NCBI GenBank assembly: GCA_016745315.1
Contig: CP066886.1
Location: forward strand, 1,271,501-1,335,500
Length of the DNA: 64,000 nt
Reading direction: 5' to 3'
Origin: Arthrospira sp. PCC 9108
Lineage (GTDB): Bacteria > Cyanobacteriota > Cyanobacteriia > Cyanobacteriales > Microcoleaceae
Positions within the stretch are counted from its first letter, which is position 1. Every line of letters starts with the position of its first letter. Positions 18,434-28,500 of the stretch are shown here, piece by piece. The notes beneath the pieces are model-generated. The model was not told the origin of the DNA. It made no database searches and saw only the letters and a list, made by a program, of their open reading frames with translations. The position numbers and the translations under genes are program-made.

Positions 18434-20662
18434 ATGGTTGATAATCAGATGTCGGAAAAGCAGAATATTTTATCAGCAGAAGCTGATATTTACTTGCATA
18501 AAAGGGATTATCAACAAGCAGCCATTTTATATGAACAAGCCATCAATCTCAATCCCGACTATAAATATAATTACTGGAAACTGGGGTTAACCCTGCTGCT
18601 ACAGGAGCGGGAGGAAGAAGCCCAGACCACCTGGCTGGTGGCGATGAGTGATGGAGACCCAGAACAGATTGACCAGTGGACGATAGACTTACTCGAGGTG
18701 CTATCATCAGAAGCCGATGCACGAACCTCCGCCGAAGACTATTCCGTGGCTTGGGGGATTCGCCAACACATTTTAGAAATAAACCCCCATGGTATTGATA
18801 ATATATTAAAGTTAATTGATTTGTCAATTACCCTGACAACCTATACCGGAAATGAGATCGCAGAATATGGACTGGTTCCCTTACTGCAACAGGAGTCCAT
18901 CAATGTCAATCCAGATTTACTACTGCACCTGTGGAAAAAACTCCTAGTTGTAGATGCAATTAATCCCCTATCTCTGGAATTGGGAGAGGCGGTGATTAAC
19001 CATCTTGGTGAGCAACCGGAGTTTGTCACTAGCTTAATCCCTAAATTATACGATATTGCCTATTCCTTTGGTGAAATAGGTATAGCCAAGGGCTATGGAG
19101 AGTTGTTGTTGAACCTGGCACCGCATCATCAAGAGTTGCTGAGGGCTCTGGCTCAATTTTGTATTCAATTAACCGAGTATGACCATGGCATTGAATATGC
19201 CAGACGTTCCTATCATCTCACTGAATCCCCAGATCAGCAAGCCCTGGATAGCAATTTTATGATCAGTGGTCTGATGTCTCAAGGGGGATGCACAAAGCAA
19301 GTGCGAGAGGTGGTCAACCATCAGGAATCATTGCTGGATGCTATGCTGAAAGACCCGCCCCTAGACTTGGGAACTGGGGTTATGCAATTATATAATACCA
19401 GCTTTTTCTTTCCTTATGTTAGAGATTCACCTGCTGTCAACTCACAAATAAAAGCCCAAGTTGCTCAAATTTGCCAAGCCAACTTAGAAACGGCTCAGGC
19501 AGAAAATATCGCCACATATCAAGCCAGGAATTTACAGAAACGCCATCAATCCGCCACCAATCAACCCCTAAAAATTGGTTATATATCTTATTGTTTCCGG
19601 CGGCATTCTGTGGGTTGGATATCTCGCTGGTTATTTCAACATCACGACCGCGATAAGTTTGAAATTTATGCCTATATGATTGGGGCAGAAAATCGACAAG
19701 ATGCTCTCCAAAACTGGTATACAGAACAAGCCAACAAGTCTTATCGATATGGAATGGTAAGCACAGAAGTTGCCGAGCAAATTTCTGAAGACCAGATTGA
19801 TATTCTCATTGATTTAGATAGCCTGACATTAACCAATACCTGCGCCATTATGGCACTTAAACCCGCACCTGTACAAGTCACCTGGTTGGGATGGGATGCC
19901 TCTGCTATACCCACCGTTGACTATTTTATTGCTGACCCCTATGTTTTGCCAGAAAATGCCCAGGATTATTACTCAGAAACCATCTGGCGACTACCTCAAA
20001 CCTATGTGGCCGTCGGTGGCTTCGAGGTCGGCATTCCCAGTTTGCGAAGAGAGGATATCAATATTCCCGAAAATGCCATTGTTTATTTTACCGCCCAAAG
20101 GGGGCCGAAATACAACCCAGAACTAGCCCAATTGCAAATGCAAATTCTGAAACAAGTACCCAATAGTTATTTGGTAATTAAGGGATTCGATAAAGAGCAA
20201 TCTATCGCCGGTCTGTTTTTTGAGTTAGCAGAAGAACAGGGAGTTAGTTCAGAACAGTTGCGGCTGACGGGTTCAGTATCGACCGAGCAAACCCATCGCG
20301 CTAATTTACTTATAGCAGATGTGGTGCTGGATAGCTACCCATACAACGGCGCAACCACCACCCTGGAAACTCTGTGGATGGGTATTCCTCTGGTGACTAG
20401 GGTGGGGGAACAGTTTGCAGCCCGCAATAGTTATACAATGATGATGAATGCTGGTATCACCGAGGGTATTGCTTGGACTGATGAGGAATATGTGGAGTGG
20501 GGGGTTCGTCTGGGAACCGATGAAAGACTCCGCCAGGATATCTCCTGGAAATTACGCAAGTCTAGGCGGACTGCTCCTTTGTGGAATAGTAAGCAGTTCA
20601 CCCGCGAGATGGAGAAAGCCTATCAGGAAATGTGGAAAATATATACTAGCGGACAATCATAA
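18434..20662 (+). CDS. TPR protein with GT41 (SPINDLY/OGT-like) transferase domain
   Basis: A 742-residue protein. Residues about 10-330 are TPR-like helices (the first is YQQAAILYEQAINLNPDYKYNYWKLG). From about 375 the catalytic part resembles O-GlcNAc transferase/SPINDLY proteins: RHSVGWISRWLF, PVQVTWLGWDASAIPTVDYF, the acceptor/UDP-site-like RGPKYNP and LDSYPYNGATTTLETLWMGIP, then GEQFAARNSYTMM. These enzymes add GlcNAc, fucose or another sugar to Ser/Thr or flagellin/pilin-like targets; the sugar is unknown here. A paralogue follows, and a pilin gene lies just upstream. Confidence 0.88.
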   Translation: MVDNQMSEKQNILSAEADIYLHKRDYQQAAILYEQAINLNPDYKYNYWKLGLTLLLQEREEEAQTTWLVAMSDGDPEQIDQWTIDLLEVLSSEADARTSAEDYSVAWGIRQHILEINPHGIDNILKLIDLSITLTTYTGNEIAEYGLVPLLQQESINVNPDLLLHLWKKLLVVDAINPLSLELGEAVINHLGEQPEFVTSLIPKLYDIAYSFGEIGIAKGYGELLLNLAPHHQELLRALAQFCIQLTEYDHGIEYARRSYHLTESPDQQALDSNFMISGLMSQGGCTKQVREVVNHQESLLDAMLKDPPLDLGTGVMQLYNTSFFFPYVRDSPAVNSQIKAQVAQICQANLETAQAENIATYQARNLQKRHQSATNQPLKIGYISYCFRRHSVGWISRWLFQHHDRDKFEIYAYMIGAENRQDALQNWYTEQANKSYRYGMVSTEVAEQISEDQIDILIDLDSLTLTNTCAIMALKPAPVQVTWLGWDASAIPTVDYFIADPYVLPENAQDYYSETIWRLPQTYVAVGGFEVGIPSLRREDINIPENAIVYFTAQRGPKYNPELAQLQMQILKQVPNSYLVIKGFDKEQSIAGLFFELAEEQGVSSEQLRLTGSVSTEQTHRANLLIADVVLDSYPYNGATTTLETLWMGIPLVTRVGEQFAARNSYTMMMNAGITEGIAWTDEEYVEWGVRLGTDERLRQDISWKLRKSRRTAPLWNSKQFTREMEKAYQEMWKIYTSGQS

Positions 20663-20701
20663 ATTATCAATTTTTCATAGTCTCATGACTCCCAGGAGTT
20701 G

Positions 20702-22981
20702 ATGAGCCAGCATCAATTGAATTCAAGGATAATAGGTATTGTGAAAATGACCAGTGATTTAGTAGCCGAAATGCGTCAGCAAGCCCAAAAATATCTCGAT
20801 AATTGCCAATACCAACAGGCGATTAGATATTATGAAGCAGCTATTGAGGCAGAACCTAATAATAAGTATTATTATTTTTATCTGGGTTTGATGTTGCTGT
20901 TAGAAGGTCAAGAGGAAGAAGCTCAAATCACCTGGTTGTTAGCTATCAATGAGGAAGATATAGAACCGGTTGAGTATTGGAGTGATGAATTAAGTAATAT
21001 TCTCGACACAGAAGCTAATCGACAAGCCCAATTATCAAATTATCAATTAGCCTGGGTGATTCGCCAACATCTTAGAGAACTGAATCCCACAGACATTAAT
21101 AATTTGCTGGCTTTAATTGATTTGTCAATTGCCATTAATGCTTATACCCCAGATATCATCAAAGACTATGGAATTATTGACATCTTACAGAATAGCTCCT
21201 TGAGTGAAAATATTAATCAGGATTTATTAATCAGAGTTACTGAAAAAGTCTTGCAGGTTGCCACCCTAGAACCCTCATCTTTAGAGTTGCTAACAGCGAT
21301 TATCCCTTATGTTACTAATGAGGAAGAATTTATCAGAGTTATTATAGATATAGCCTGTGATTTAGCCCGTACTGCACATGAACATTTGCAAGCCATAAAG
21401 TTATGCCAGATGGGTTTACAGTTAGCACCAAGAAGTAGAGCATTAATTAATTCTGTGGCCGCAATATTTACTGATATGGGGGACTATGCTCAAGGTATAG
21501 AATATGCCCAACGCGCCTATTCAGTCGTGGAAACTATACCGGAAAAACTTTGCCAAAGTTTCAGCATTCTCAAAGCCCTACTCACTGCGGGTGGATACTG
21601 GGATAAACTGTGGGATTTTTGGGAACAACACAAGCTATTAATTGACCAATTGATTGTTGAACATCCTAAGAATCTAGGTACTTCATCAATGGGAGTTTGT
21701 CTTTATACAACCTCTTTTTATTTTCCCTATATAGTAGATAATCCTCGGGAAAATATCACGATCAGACAACAAATTTGTCAGGTATGTCAATCTAACGTGG
21801 AAATAGCCTTTCCGGAGCTAATTACCAAATTTAGGGGTCGCCATACCAGTTTGCGTCAGGGGGTACAACCATCCCCCAGGAAACTAAAGATTGGGTATGT
21901 TTCATCTTGTTTTAGGAGGCACTCGGTCGGTTGGCTGGCTCGTAGTTTATGGAAATATGGCGATCGCCATAACTTTGAAATTTATACTTACATGACCGAA
22001 TCAAGAGTTTTTTACGATCAGATTCAAGAATGGTATATTGCTAACTCTGACCACATACATAAATATAGTTCTGTCAAGCTAGAATTAGCCGAGCAAATTT
22101 ATGCTGATCAAATAGATATATTAGTAGATTTGGATAGCTTGACTACTTCCAATATGAGTGCAATTATGGCACTTAAACCAGCTCCCATACAAGTGACTTG
22201 GCTCGGTTGGGATGCTTCAGCAGTGCCAACAGTTGATTATTTTATTGCTGATCCCTATGTGTTACCAGAAAATGCTCAAGAATATTATCAGGAAACTATC
22301 TGGAGGCTACCTCAAACCTATTTAGCTGTGGATGGTTTTGAAGTATCTGTACCCACCATTACCCGTGCAGATTTAGCAATTCCTGATGATGCAATAGTTT
22401 ATCTAGGGTTGCAAAGAGGCCCTAAGTACAATCCCCACATCGCCAAGTTGCAATTGGAAATTTTAAGGGAAGTTCCCAATAGTTATTTTTTAGTCAAGGG
22501 ATTTGGTCAACAAGATTCTTTAAATCAGTTCTTTTTTGACATCGCCAATCAACAGGGAATCACTAGGGAGAGAATTAAATTTATTGCGCCAGTAAAATGG
22601 GAAGAAGAACACCGCGCTAATTTACTTATAGCAGACGTGGTGCTGGATACCTACCCCTACAACGGCGCAACCACCACAATGGAAACCCTGTGGATGGGTA
22701 TTCCTCTGGTGACTAGGGTGGGGGAACAGTTTGCAGCCCGTAATAGTTATACAATGATGATGAATGCTGGTATCACCGAGGGTATTGCTTGGACTGATGA
22801 GGAATATGTGGAGTGGGGGGTTCGTCTGGGAACCGATGAAAGACTCCGCCAAGATATCTCCTGGAAACTACACAAGTCTAGGCGGACTGCTCCTTTGTGG
22901 AATGGTAAGCAGTTCACCCGCGACATGGAAAAAGCCTATCAGGAAATGTGGCAGCGGTATATTGACGGTGGCGGTTGTTAG
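20702..22981 (+). CDS. second TPR-GT41 transferase, paralogue of the preceding gene
   Basis: About 759 residues with the same architecture as its neighbour: TPR helices to about 330, then the catalytic part with RHSVGWLARSLW, PIQVTWLGWDASAVPTVDYF, RGPKYNP and LDTYPYNGATTTMETLWMGI. AGGAG sits just 3 bp before the ATG at 20702; a GTG/ATG pair at 20741/20747 is an alternative start. The N-terminal two thirds are clearly diverged from the first copy, whereas the last 330-350 bp are nearly identical in DNA, pointing to gene conversion. Only 39 bp separates the two genes, so they are probably one transcript. Confidence 0.88.
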   Translation: MSQHQLNSRIIGIVKMTSDLVAEMRQQAQKYLDNCQYQQAIRYYEAAIEAEPNNKYYYFYLGLMLLLEGQEEEAQITWLLAINEEDIEPVEYWSDELSNILDTEANRQAQLSNYQLAWVIRQHLRELNPTDINNLLALIDLSIAINAYTPDIIKDYGIIDILQNSSLSENINQDLLIRVTEKVLQVATLEPSSLELLTAIIPYVTNEEEFIRVIIDIACDLARTAHEHLQAIKLCQMGLQLAPRSRALINSVAAIFTDMGDYAQGIEYAQRAYSVVETIPEKLCQSFSILKALLTAGGYWDKLWDFWEQHKLLIDQLIVEHPKNLGTSSMGVCLYTTSFYFPYIVDNPRENITIRQQICQVCQSNVEIAFPELITKFRGRHTSLRQGVQPSPRKLKIGYVSSCFRRHSVGWLARSLWKYGDRHNFEIYTYMTESRVFYDQIQEWYIANSDHIHKYSSVKLELAEQIYADQIDILVDLDSLTTSNMSAIMALKPAPIQVTWLGWDASAVPTVDYFIADPYVLPENAQEYYQETIWRLPQTYLAVDGFEVSVPTITRADLAIPDDAIVYLGLQRGPKYNPHIAKLQLEILREVPNSYFLVKGFGQQDSLNQFFFDIANQQGITRERIKFIAPVKWEEEHRANLLIADVVLDTYPYNGATTTMETLWMGIPLVTRVGEQFAARNSYTMMMNAGITEGIAWTDEEYVEWGVRLGTDERLRQDISWKLHKSRRTAPLWNGKQFTRDMEKAYQEMWQRYIDGGGC

Positions 22982-23031
22982 CACATAGGCTATTTTAGCC
23001 CCGTGTTAAATTAGATGGAGATTAAATCCCA

Positions 23032-24360
23032 ATGTCAATCATAAATGAATCAGACCTACAACGGAAAATTCGGGAGCAGTTCGACTTCACCCAGTATCCT
23101 AAAATCCCTGTAGAGGAATCCCCCCAGACTGATTATGAACGCCTTTATATTCATAACTTGGTGACTCCCTATTATCTAAGAAACCAACAGGTTATTAAAA
23201 CCGAAGGTAAAGTTATTTTAGATGCTGGCTGTGGTAGTGGATATAAGGCTTTGGCATTAGCATTGGCTAATCCTGGTGCTAAAATTGTGGGTATTGATAT
23301 ATCCGAAAATTCCGTAGAAGCCTCCCGGGATAGATTGAAATATCATGGCATAGAAAATGCCGAATTTCATGCCATGTATATTGAGGAATTACCCAGCTTA
23401 GGTTGGGAGTTTGATTATATTAATAATGATGAAGTTCTCTACTTACTACCGGATATCGTAGAAGGGTTGCAAGCCATGAAATCGGTGCTAAAACCCGATG
23501 GTATTATTAGAACCAATCTACACAGTGCTTTCCAACGCCAAAACTATTTTAAATTCCAGGAATTTTTTAAAATGATTGGGTTAATGGATGAACAACCCGG
23601 AGAAATGCAGATAGAAATGGCGCGAGAAACCATGAAATCTCTTAAAGACCAGGTATTGCTTAAACAGCAAACCTGGAACACACAAAAGGCAGAATCCGAA
23701 GAGTATCTTTTAAGTAATCATCTATTGCTGGGTGATAAAGGTTTCACTATCCCCGATGTTTTTGCTGCCTTGAAAGCTGCTGATTTAGAGTTTATCAGTA
23801 TGATAAATTGGCGACATTGGGAAATTACAGATTTGTTTAAGGATGAAGATGATTTACCTGTTTTTCTCGGGTTGGGTTTGGCGGAAATGTCTACGGAAGA
23901 CAGGTTACATTTATTTGAACTCCTGCAACCGATGCACCGTTTATTAGATTTTTGGTGTGGTCATCCTCACCAAGGTCAAGATTTTATCCCGGTTTCCGAA
24001 TGGAGTGATTCGGACTGGCAAACCGCCAGAGTCAGCCTACATCCTCAGTTAGCTAACCCCCAGTCCCGGGAAGATTTAATTAATTGCATTACCAACCACA
24101 AACCCTTTGAAATTAGCAAGTATATCAAGTTACCTGTTTTTCTACCAATTCATCTTGATAGTGGCATAGCAGCTTGTTTATTACCACTGTGGGAGAGGGT
24201 TTGTACTGTTGAGGAGTTAGTGCAGCGGTGGCAGCAAATTCGACCCATAGACCCCATTACCCTAGAACCTGTTAGCCACGAAAAAGCCAGGGATGAAATT
24301 AAGGAGTTATTAGACACCCTAGACCCATTTTTATATGTGCTGTTAGAACGTTGTGGCTAA
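23032..24360 (+). CDS. class I SAM-dependent methyltransferase
   Basis: A 442-residue protein with a Rossmann methyltransferase domain at about 40-220. Motif I is ILDAGCGSGYKALALALA (around 62-79), the acidic residue is in VGIDISENSVEASRD, and FDYINNDEVLYLLPD is motif IV. Residues about 230-440 are a separate region of unknown fold containing LEFISMINWRHWEITDLF and ending in a helical segment. It follows the two GT41 genes by 50 bp on the same strand and probably belongs to the same modification locus. Substrate unknown. Confidence 0.85.
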   Translation: MSIINESDLQRKIREQFDFTQYPKIPVEESPQTDYERLYIHNLVTPYYLRNQQVIKTEGKVILDAGCGSGYKALALALANPGAKIVGIDISENSVEASRDRLKYHGIENAEFHAMYIEELPSLGWEFDYINNDEVLYLLPDIVEGLQAMKSVLKPDGIIRTNLHSAFQRQNYFKFQEFFKMIGLMDEQPGEMQIEMARETMKSLKDQVLLKQQTWNTQKAESEEYLLSNHLLLGDKGFTIPDVFAALKAADLEFISMINWRHWEITDLFKDEDDLPVFLGLGLAEMSTEDRLHLFELLQPMHRLLDFWCGHPHQGQDFIPVSEWSDSDWQTARVSLHPQLANPQSREDLINCITNHKPFEISKYIKLPVFLPIHLDSGIAACLLPLWERVCTVEELVQRWQQIRPIDPITLEPVSHEKARDEIKELLDTLDPFLYVLLERCG

Positions 24361-24373
24361 ACTCTTAAAAACC

Positions 24374-24813
24374 GTAGGTTGGGTGAAACGCAGTGAAACC
24401 CAACATCATATCAACTGGTGAAGAAACGGTAGGTTGGGTGAAACGCAGTGAAACCCAACATCATATCAACTGGTGAAGAAACCGTAGGTTGGGTGAAACG
24501 CAGTGAAACCCAACATCATATCAACTGGTGAAGAAACCGTAGGTTGGGTGAAACGCAGTGAAACCCAACATCATATCAACTGGTGAAGAAACGGTAGGTT
24601 GGGTGAAACGCAGTGAAACCCAACATCATATCAACTGGTGAAGAAACGGTAGGTTGGGTGAAACGCAGTGAAACCCAACATCATATCAACTGGTGAAGAA
24701 ACGGTAGGTTGGGTGAAACGCAGTGAAACCCAACATCATATCAACTGGTGAAGAAACGGTAGGTTGGGTGAAACGCAGTGAAACCCAACATCATATCAAC
24801 TGGTGAAGAAACC
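24374..24813. repeat. eight tandem copies of a 55-bp hairpin unit
   Basis: Copies start at 24374, 24429, 24484, 24539, 24594, 24649, 24704 and 24759, an exact 55 bp period. Each holds GGTTGGGTGAAACGCAGTG followed by AAACCCAACA, which can pair (TTGGGT with ACCCAA). This GTTGGGT...ACCCAAC sequence is a common dispersed repeat in filamentous cyanobacteria as I know it, here expanded in tandem. The copies differ only by acc/acg at the join. No coding. Confidence 0.95.
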
Positions 24814-25504
24814 GGGTTTCTCAGCCGAAACGGTGAGGCGGGTTTATTATAGCGTTTCTCATATCCATAAGGTACAGCCCTCACCCCAAACCCCTCTCCC
24901 AATAGGGGAGAGGCTTGTCCTGAGCTTGTCGAAGGGGGCTTTGAAAAGTACCTCACCAATCCACCGAACCGCTATAATATAGTCGTGGGGAATTGATAAT
25001 TGACGGCAGAGGGGCGGGTTTATTAATATGGTCGTGGGGAATTGATAATTGACAGCAGAACCCGCCCCTACATTAGAAACGGTGGGGCGGGTTTATTAAT
25101 ATGGTCGTGAGGAATAAGTAATTGACGGCAGAACCCGCCCCTACAATTAATTATTAATTATTACACATATCGTAGGGTGCGTCAGAGGGATAACCTATCG
25201 GGTCAACGGCAAATTTCTTTCATCTGACGCACCGCTGCCATATCCTGGTGAAGAAACCGGGTTTCTCAGCCGAAACAGTGAGGCGGGTTTATTATAGCGT
25301 TTCTCATATCCATAAGGTACAGCCCTCACCCCAAACCCCTCTCCCAATAGGGGAGAGGGGCTTTGAAAAGTACCTCACCAATCCACCGAACCGCTATAAT
25401 ATGGTCGTGGGGAATTGATAATTGACGGCAAAGAGGGGCGGGTTTATTAATATGGTCGTGGGGAATAAGTAATTGACGGCAGAACCCGCCCCTACAATTA
25501 ATTA
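24814..25504. repeat. mosaic of dispersed repeats
   Basis: Two copies of a block of about 200 bp (from 24800 and from 25244) share 'ctggtgaagaaaccgggttt', 'tatagcgtttctcatatcc' and 'caaacccctctcccaatagg'. The first copy has an extra 23 bp (cttgtcctgagcttgtcgaa and three more bases, 24912-24934) that the second lacks. Between them lie several short units with AACCCGCCCC/GGGGCGGG inverted arms, and a GGTGCGTCAG...CTGACGCACC-type hairpin at 25174-25234. No gene is seen. Confidence 0.85.
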
Positions 25505-28500
25505 TTAATTATTATCGGGTTCAACTACCGGAATAGTATCAACTTTTAGCTTATCAATTACCTCCTGATTTTCATGGTCTAATTTAATCCGACCCTGTAA
25601 CTTAGAAATTAAAGCCGACCACTGCATGGGACTCAACTCGCCAACCAAGACAATTTCCGGCCCACCATCAAACTCTATTTCCTCCTCCATTAACAAGTTC
25701 ATAGCCACACTAGATAAGACTAAATCAGCCTCTTCTGGGGTAATGTTGCTGTTATCTATCAATAAGGTCATCTCGGCTTTATCGGGATGATTAACGAGGG
25801 TTTTAATCACCTCTTGTAATTCTAATCCGACAGTTTCTTCTGATTGTGACCAGTCGGGGAAAATGATAAAATTCACCCTCTGAAGATTTAGACGTGCTAA
25901 AGTTACCTGAATTAAAGCTGAACTCATAATTTCCGCCATTTTCACCCAAGAAAACTGTTTGGCTTGTGTCAAACCTGCGGTAATTAAAGAGCTACGCACT
26001 GGGGATTTTTGCACTTCACACAAGGCATCTGTTAAACTATCAACATCATTAGCATCAACATAGATAGCCGCCTCTCCTGCGACTTCTGGAATGGAAGCGT
26101 TGGCACAAGTAATCACCGGACAACCACAGGCTAATGCTTCTAAAACTGGCATCCCAAAACCTTCGTATAAGGAGGGATAAACTAAAGCCACAGCACCAGA
26201 ATAGGCAATTTTTAATTCTTCATCACTGAGTGTTAATGAATGAACCACAGTGCCGGAGGTATATTGTCTGTATTCGTTAGCGAGGGTGACACCGCTACCG
26301 GTGCAAATGATTTCAAAGCCTTGTTTGGTGTGAAGTTGGTCAAAGGCACGGAAAAATAAGATGGCATTTTTGTAGTTACTACCAGCACCAACTAACAAGA
26401 AGTAGGGTTTACTAATGCCGTATTTATGTTTAAAAGTGCTGATTTCTGTGGCTGTAGCTGGGGTGAAAATGGGAGCGACACCACAATGAGCAACGGTAAC
26501 TTGTTCGATGCTAATATCAGGGAAAAACTTAACTAAATCTCTGGCGGTATTTTCGGAGATGGCAGCGTAAGAACAAGCCTGACGGATAGCATGATGTTTT
26601 TCTCGCCACATGGGTTGATTTAAACTGCCTCCCAACACTTCTGGTATCATGTCATAAGCCATAAATACAGAGGGGGTAGATAGGGGGGTGGTGTAATAGG
26701 TGGAGATGAATAAATCGGCTCCTTCTTGGTCACAGACTTGCTGTAGCATTTGCTTATCAGCATCGGTGTTATTGTAACTATAGGCGGGTATAGTTAGATA
26801 GCGGATACCAGGTATTTTGGGGGCGCTATTGGCGCGGTCTAATACAATAATATGGCCAGCAAATTCTGTGTTTGCCCATTCTTCTAAAAGAGTTCTCCAC
26901 ACCCTAGCAATACCTGTGCTATAGAGTTGGAAAAATACACCATCAATAATAATAGTAGGCGATCGCATTTCTATCTGTATAGATTTTTGCAAATCTTCTG
27001 GAGGCAAAAATTTCCAGTTGCCAGTATTGATATCTTTTTGTATAATTGGTGTAACTCCCAAGGCTTGAGCGCGATCGACCATAGTGCGATCGCCTACCCA
27101 ACCAAAGTATTCCCGTAAATAAACAGGGAACTGGGTTTGTGATTGCAAGGACTGCCATTGACTGACGGCATTTTTGTAACCGTAATACTGTTCTTTAAAC
27201 TTCAATTGTTCTGGGGTTACATAAGCAAAATGCTGGAAAATTAAACCCTCTTTTTCTGTTTCCCCGTGCATAAAAGGATTAATTGCCGCCACATTCTTCT
27301 GTTGACCATCTTCGCAAGTTTCCACTAATATCGGAGGTTCGTGGGCTGCCCAAACGCATCCAGGTTTAAACCTCCAAGTCCGCAACCAATCTTGGCGAGG
27401 ATTTTGTGCATAGCAGTTGCGACTACTAATAATCATATTTTCTCCCACAAAATACCAACACCAATAAAATGCGGCAGTTTTGTCAGGATTCTTAACAAAT
27501 AGTTTACGAGTTTGGCAAATCTGCTCTAAAGTCCAGATCTCATCAACATCCACCTGCCACAGCAAACATTCTTCTTTGATATTTGCCAAAGGCGCATTAA
27601 CCATTTCTCGTTTACCATCCCAAAATTTTCCTTCGGGTTTGCGGTAAATAGTGATATTCTCTGGATACTTTTGAGCCAGTTGATCTAAATATTCTGATGT
27701 GCCGTCCTTACTACGACCATTTTTATGGATTTGGTCAGTAATTTGACCGCCCAACTTTAAACACCAACTTGTATCATGTTTTAAGTCGGCTACACCTTCA
27801 ATAATATGCCAATGCCACTTAAAAGGAAGTTGCTTAAATACTTCTATATGGTAATGGATAAAAGGTTCGCCATTGAGAACAATAGTAAAGAAATGAATTG
27901 GCAGTTCTCGGAAAGCGATGTAATTCTCATAAAAAGAGTTTGAATCTAAAACCTTATCTCCGATTTCACCATTACTTGTGATCCGATGACACTCATAACC
28001 ATTTTGAATTAAAATATCAAATGTATCTTTGGCTTTTCTGTTTAATCCTTCCAGCATCTTTTGGGATATTTCAAATTGAATAAACCTAATAGCATTTTTT
28101 TCTAATAATTGTTTCGCCCCTAAAAGAACATCATATTCAGCACCTTCGACATCAATTTTCAAATAATCTATGGATTCAATAAGCTGTTCTTCGCAAAAAG
28201 AATCTATAGCAACTGCTTCGACCATTTCGGTTTTGACAATGGGGATTTTTTCCTGGGGATTTAGGGGGTTGTTCATATCAGGAACCCCAATGCTATTCCA
28301 CACGGAGTATTCCTGTGGAAATTCATTAAATTTTATAATTTGATTACTCGAAAAAACGGCTTTTTGGAATAAATTAACATTACTCAAATCCCGCTCGTTT
28401 ATGCGCTCTCTTAGTTTTTGAAAAATAGCTGGGGTTGGCTCAAAAGTGTAAACTTTTCCTGATTCACCTATCAGTTTGCTAAATAAAATAGAGTAATCCC

